Source of the DNA: Helianthus annuus
Taxonomy: Eukaryota > Streptophyta > Magnoliopsida > Asterales > Asteraceae
Length of the DNA: 64,000 nucleotides
NCBI RefSeq assembly: GCF_002127325.2
Contig: NC_035436.2
Location: 15,138,066-15,202,065 of the forward strand
Direction: 5' to 3'
Shown here: one piece after another, positions 63,793-64,000 of the stretch
Numbering within the stretch: the stretch's first letter is position 1
How the letters are laid out: the number at the start of each line of letters is the position of its first letter
The notes under the pieces: generated by a model
What the model was told of the DNA's origin: nothing
Seen by the model: only the letters and a program-made list of their open reading frames with translations
The model's database searches: none
Made by a program: the position numbers and the translations under genes

Positions 63793-64000
63793 AGGTAAGT
63801 ATTGGGAAATATTGTCTGTATAGTTGTGTTAATCCAGTGAGAAAATAATATTGCATACTAAACCAGCCGATTTCGGGTTTTTTTTTCGGTTTCAGTCCTA
63901 AACCAGTTTTTTTGTTGGAATTTCTACTTTTACTTTTGTTGTTGAAATGCCCAAATCGAAGCAAGTTGCCCAGTTTGATATCTAAATGTTTCGGTTAAGG
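63793..64000. other. Unassigned DNA at window end
   Basis: It begins as an intron after the PEP carboxykinase-like exon. T-rich, with no other exon recognised. Confidence 0.4.

Noticed and set aside
63770..63964. Antisense frame at the window end
   Set aside because: No motif, AT-rich, and it overlaps the better supported PEP carboxykinase-like exon on the plus strand.

Overview
This is plant nuclear DNA made almost entirely of nested transposable elements. It holds LTR retrotransposons with tRNA-Met and tRNA-Asp primer sites, a plant L1-type LINE with a DUF4283-like ORF1, several MITEs, Helitron-type 3' ends, and intron-bearing fragments of two plant genes. The repeat style suggests a daisy-family (Asteraceae) eudicot; that is inference. 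I see no intact host gene, rRNA gene, functional tRNA gene or CRISPR array.

Layout: 1-223 Helitron-type 3' end; 809-5275 small Copia element with 151-bp LTRs and broken pol; 6392-13184 non-autonomous Athila-like element A (minus strand), whose 5' LTR is cut at 13184 by another LTR-like sequence; 13185-20640 repeat-rich DNA with a LINE tail, MITEs (CACTA-type and two abutting Harbinger-type), a Helitron-type end and a SINE-like block; 20657-25800 near-complete LINE (minus); about 26040-31040 a decayed Athila-like element interrupted by a 3.5-kb solo LTR (27097-30607), itself carrying a hAT-type MITE (29440-30182); 31913-36897 a Gypsy chromovirus gag-pol, interrupted by a 1.65-kb deleted Copia (34850-36500) and cut off by element B (36898-about 43124), a plus-strand relative of A; 44872-45903 a Gypsy LTR fragment; 47224-47802 exons of a Golgi alpha-mannosidase II pseudogene; 48124-63512 a 15.4-kb Sirevirus-like Copia with an intact 1074-codon third ORF; 63745-63792 a short PEP carboxykinase-like exon.

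The most unusual signals are in non-coding DNA. Elements A and B share a collinear series of about 40-bp GC-rich blocks, each made of two small palindromes that are also inverted copies of each other: three per LTR and eight internal. They also share two short ORFs of unrecognised function, broken at different positions in the two copies. The Gypsy LTR and the Sirevirus each carry their own unrelated family of short palindromic or inverted words, and in all three LTR families a cluster sits just upstream of the TATA box. In the Sirevirus, dense arrays of the word also lie directly upstream of gag and of the third ORF.

The nesting can be read from target-site duplications (TSDs): AAGTC for the first Copia, a 14/16-matching TSD for the LINE, CTTTA for the solo LTR, GTATCGAT for the hAT-type MITE, TGTCC for the deleted Copia and ATGAT for the Sirevirus. 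LTR divergence counted by eye is about 1% for the Sirevirus, 2% for the first Copia and 4% for the deleted Copia.
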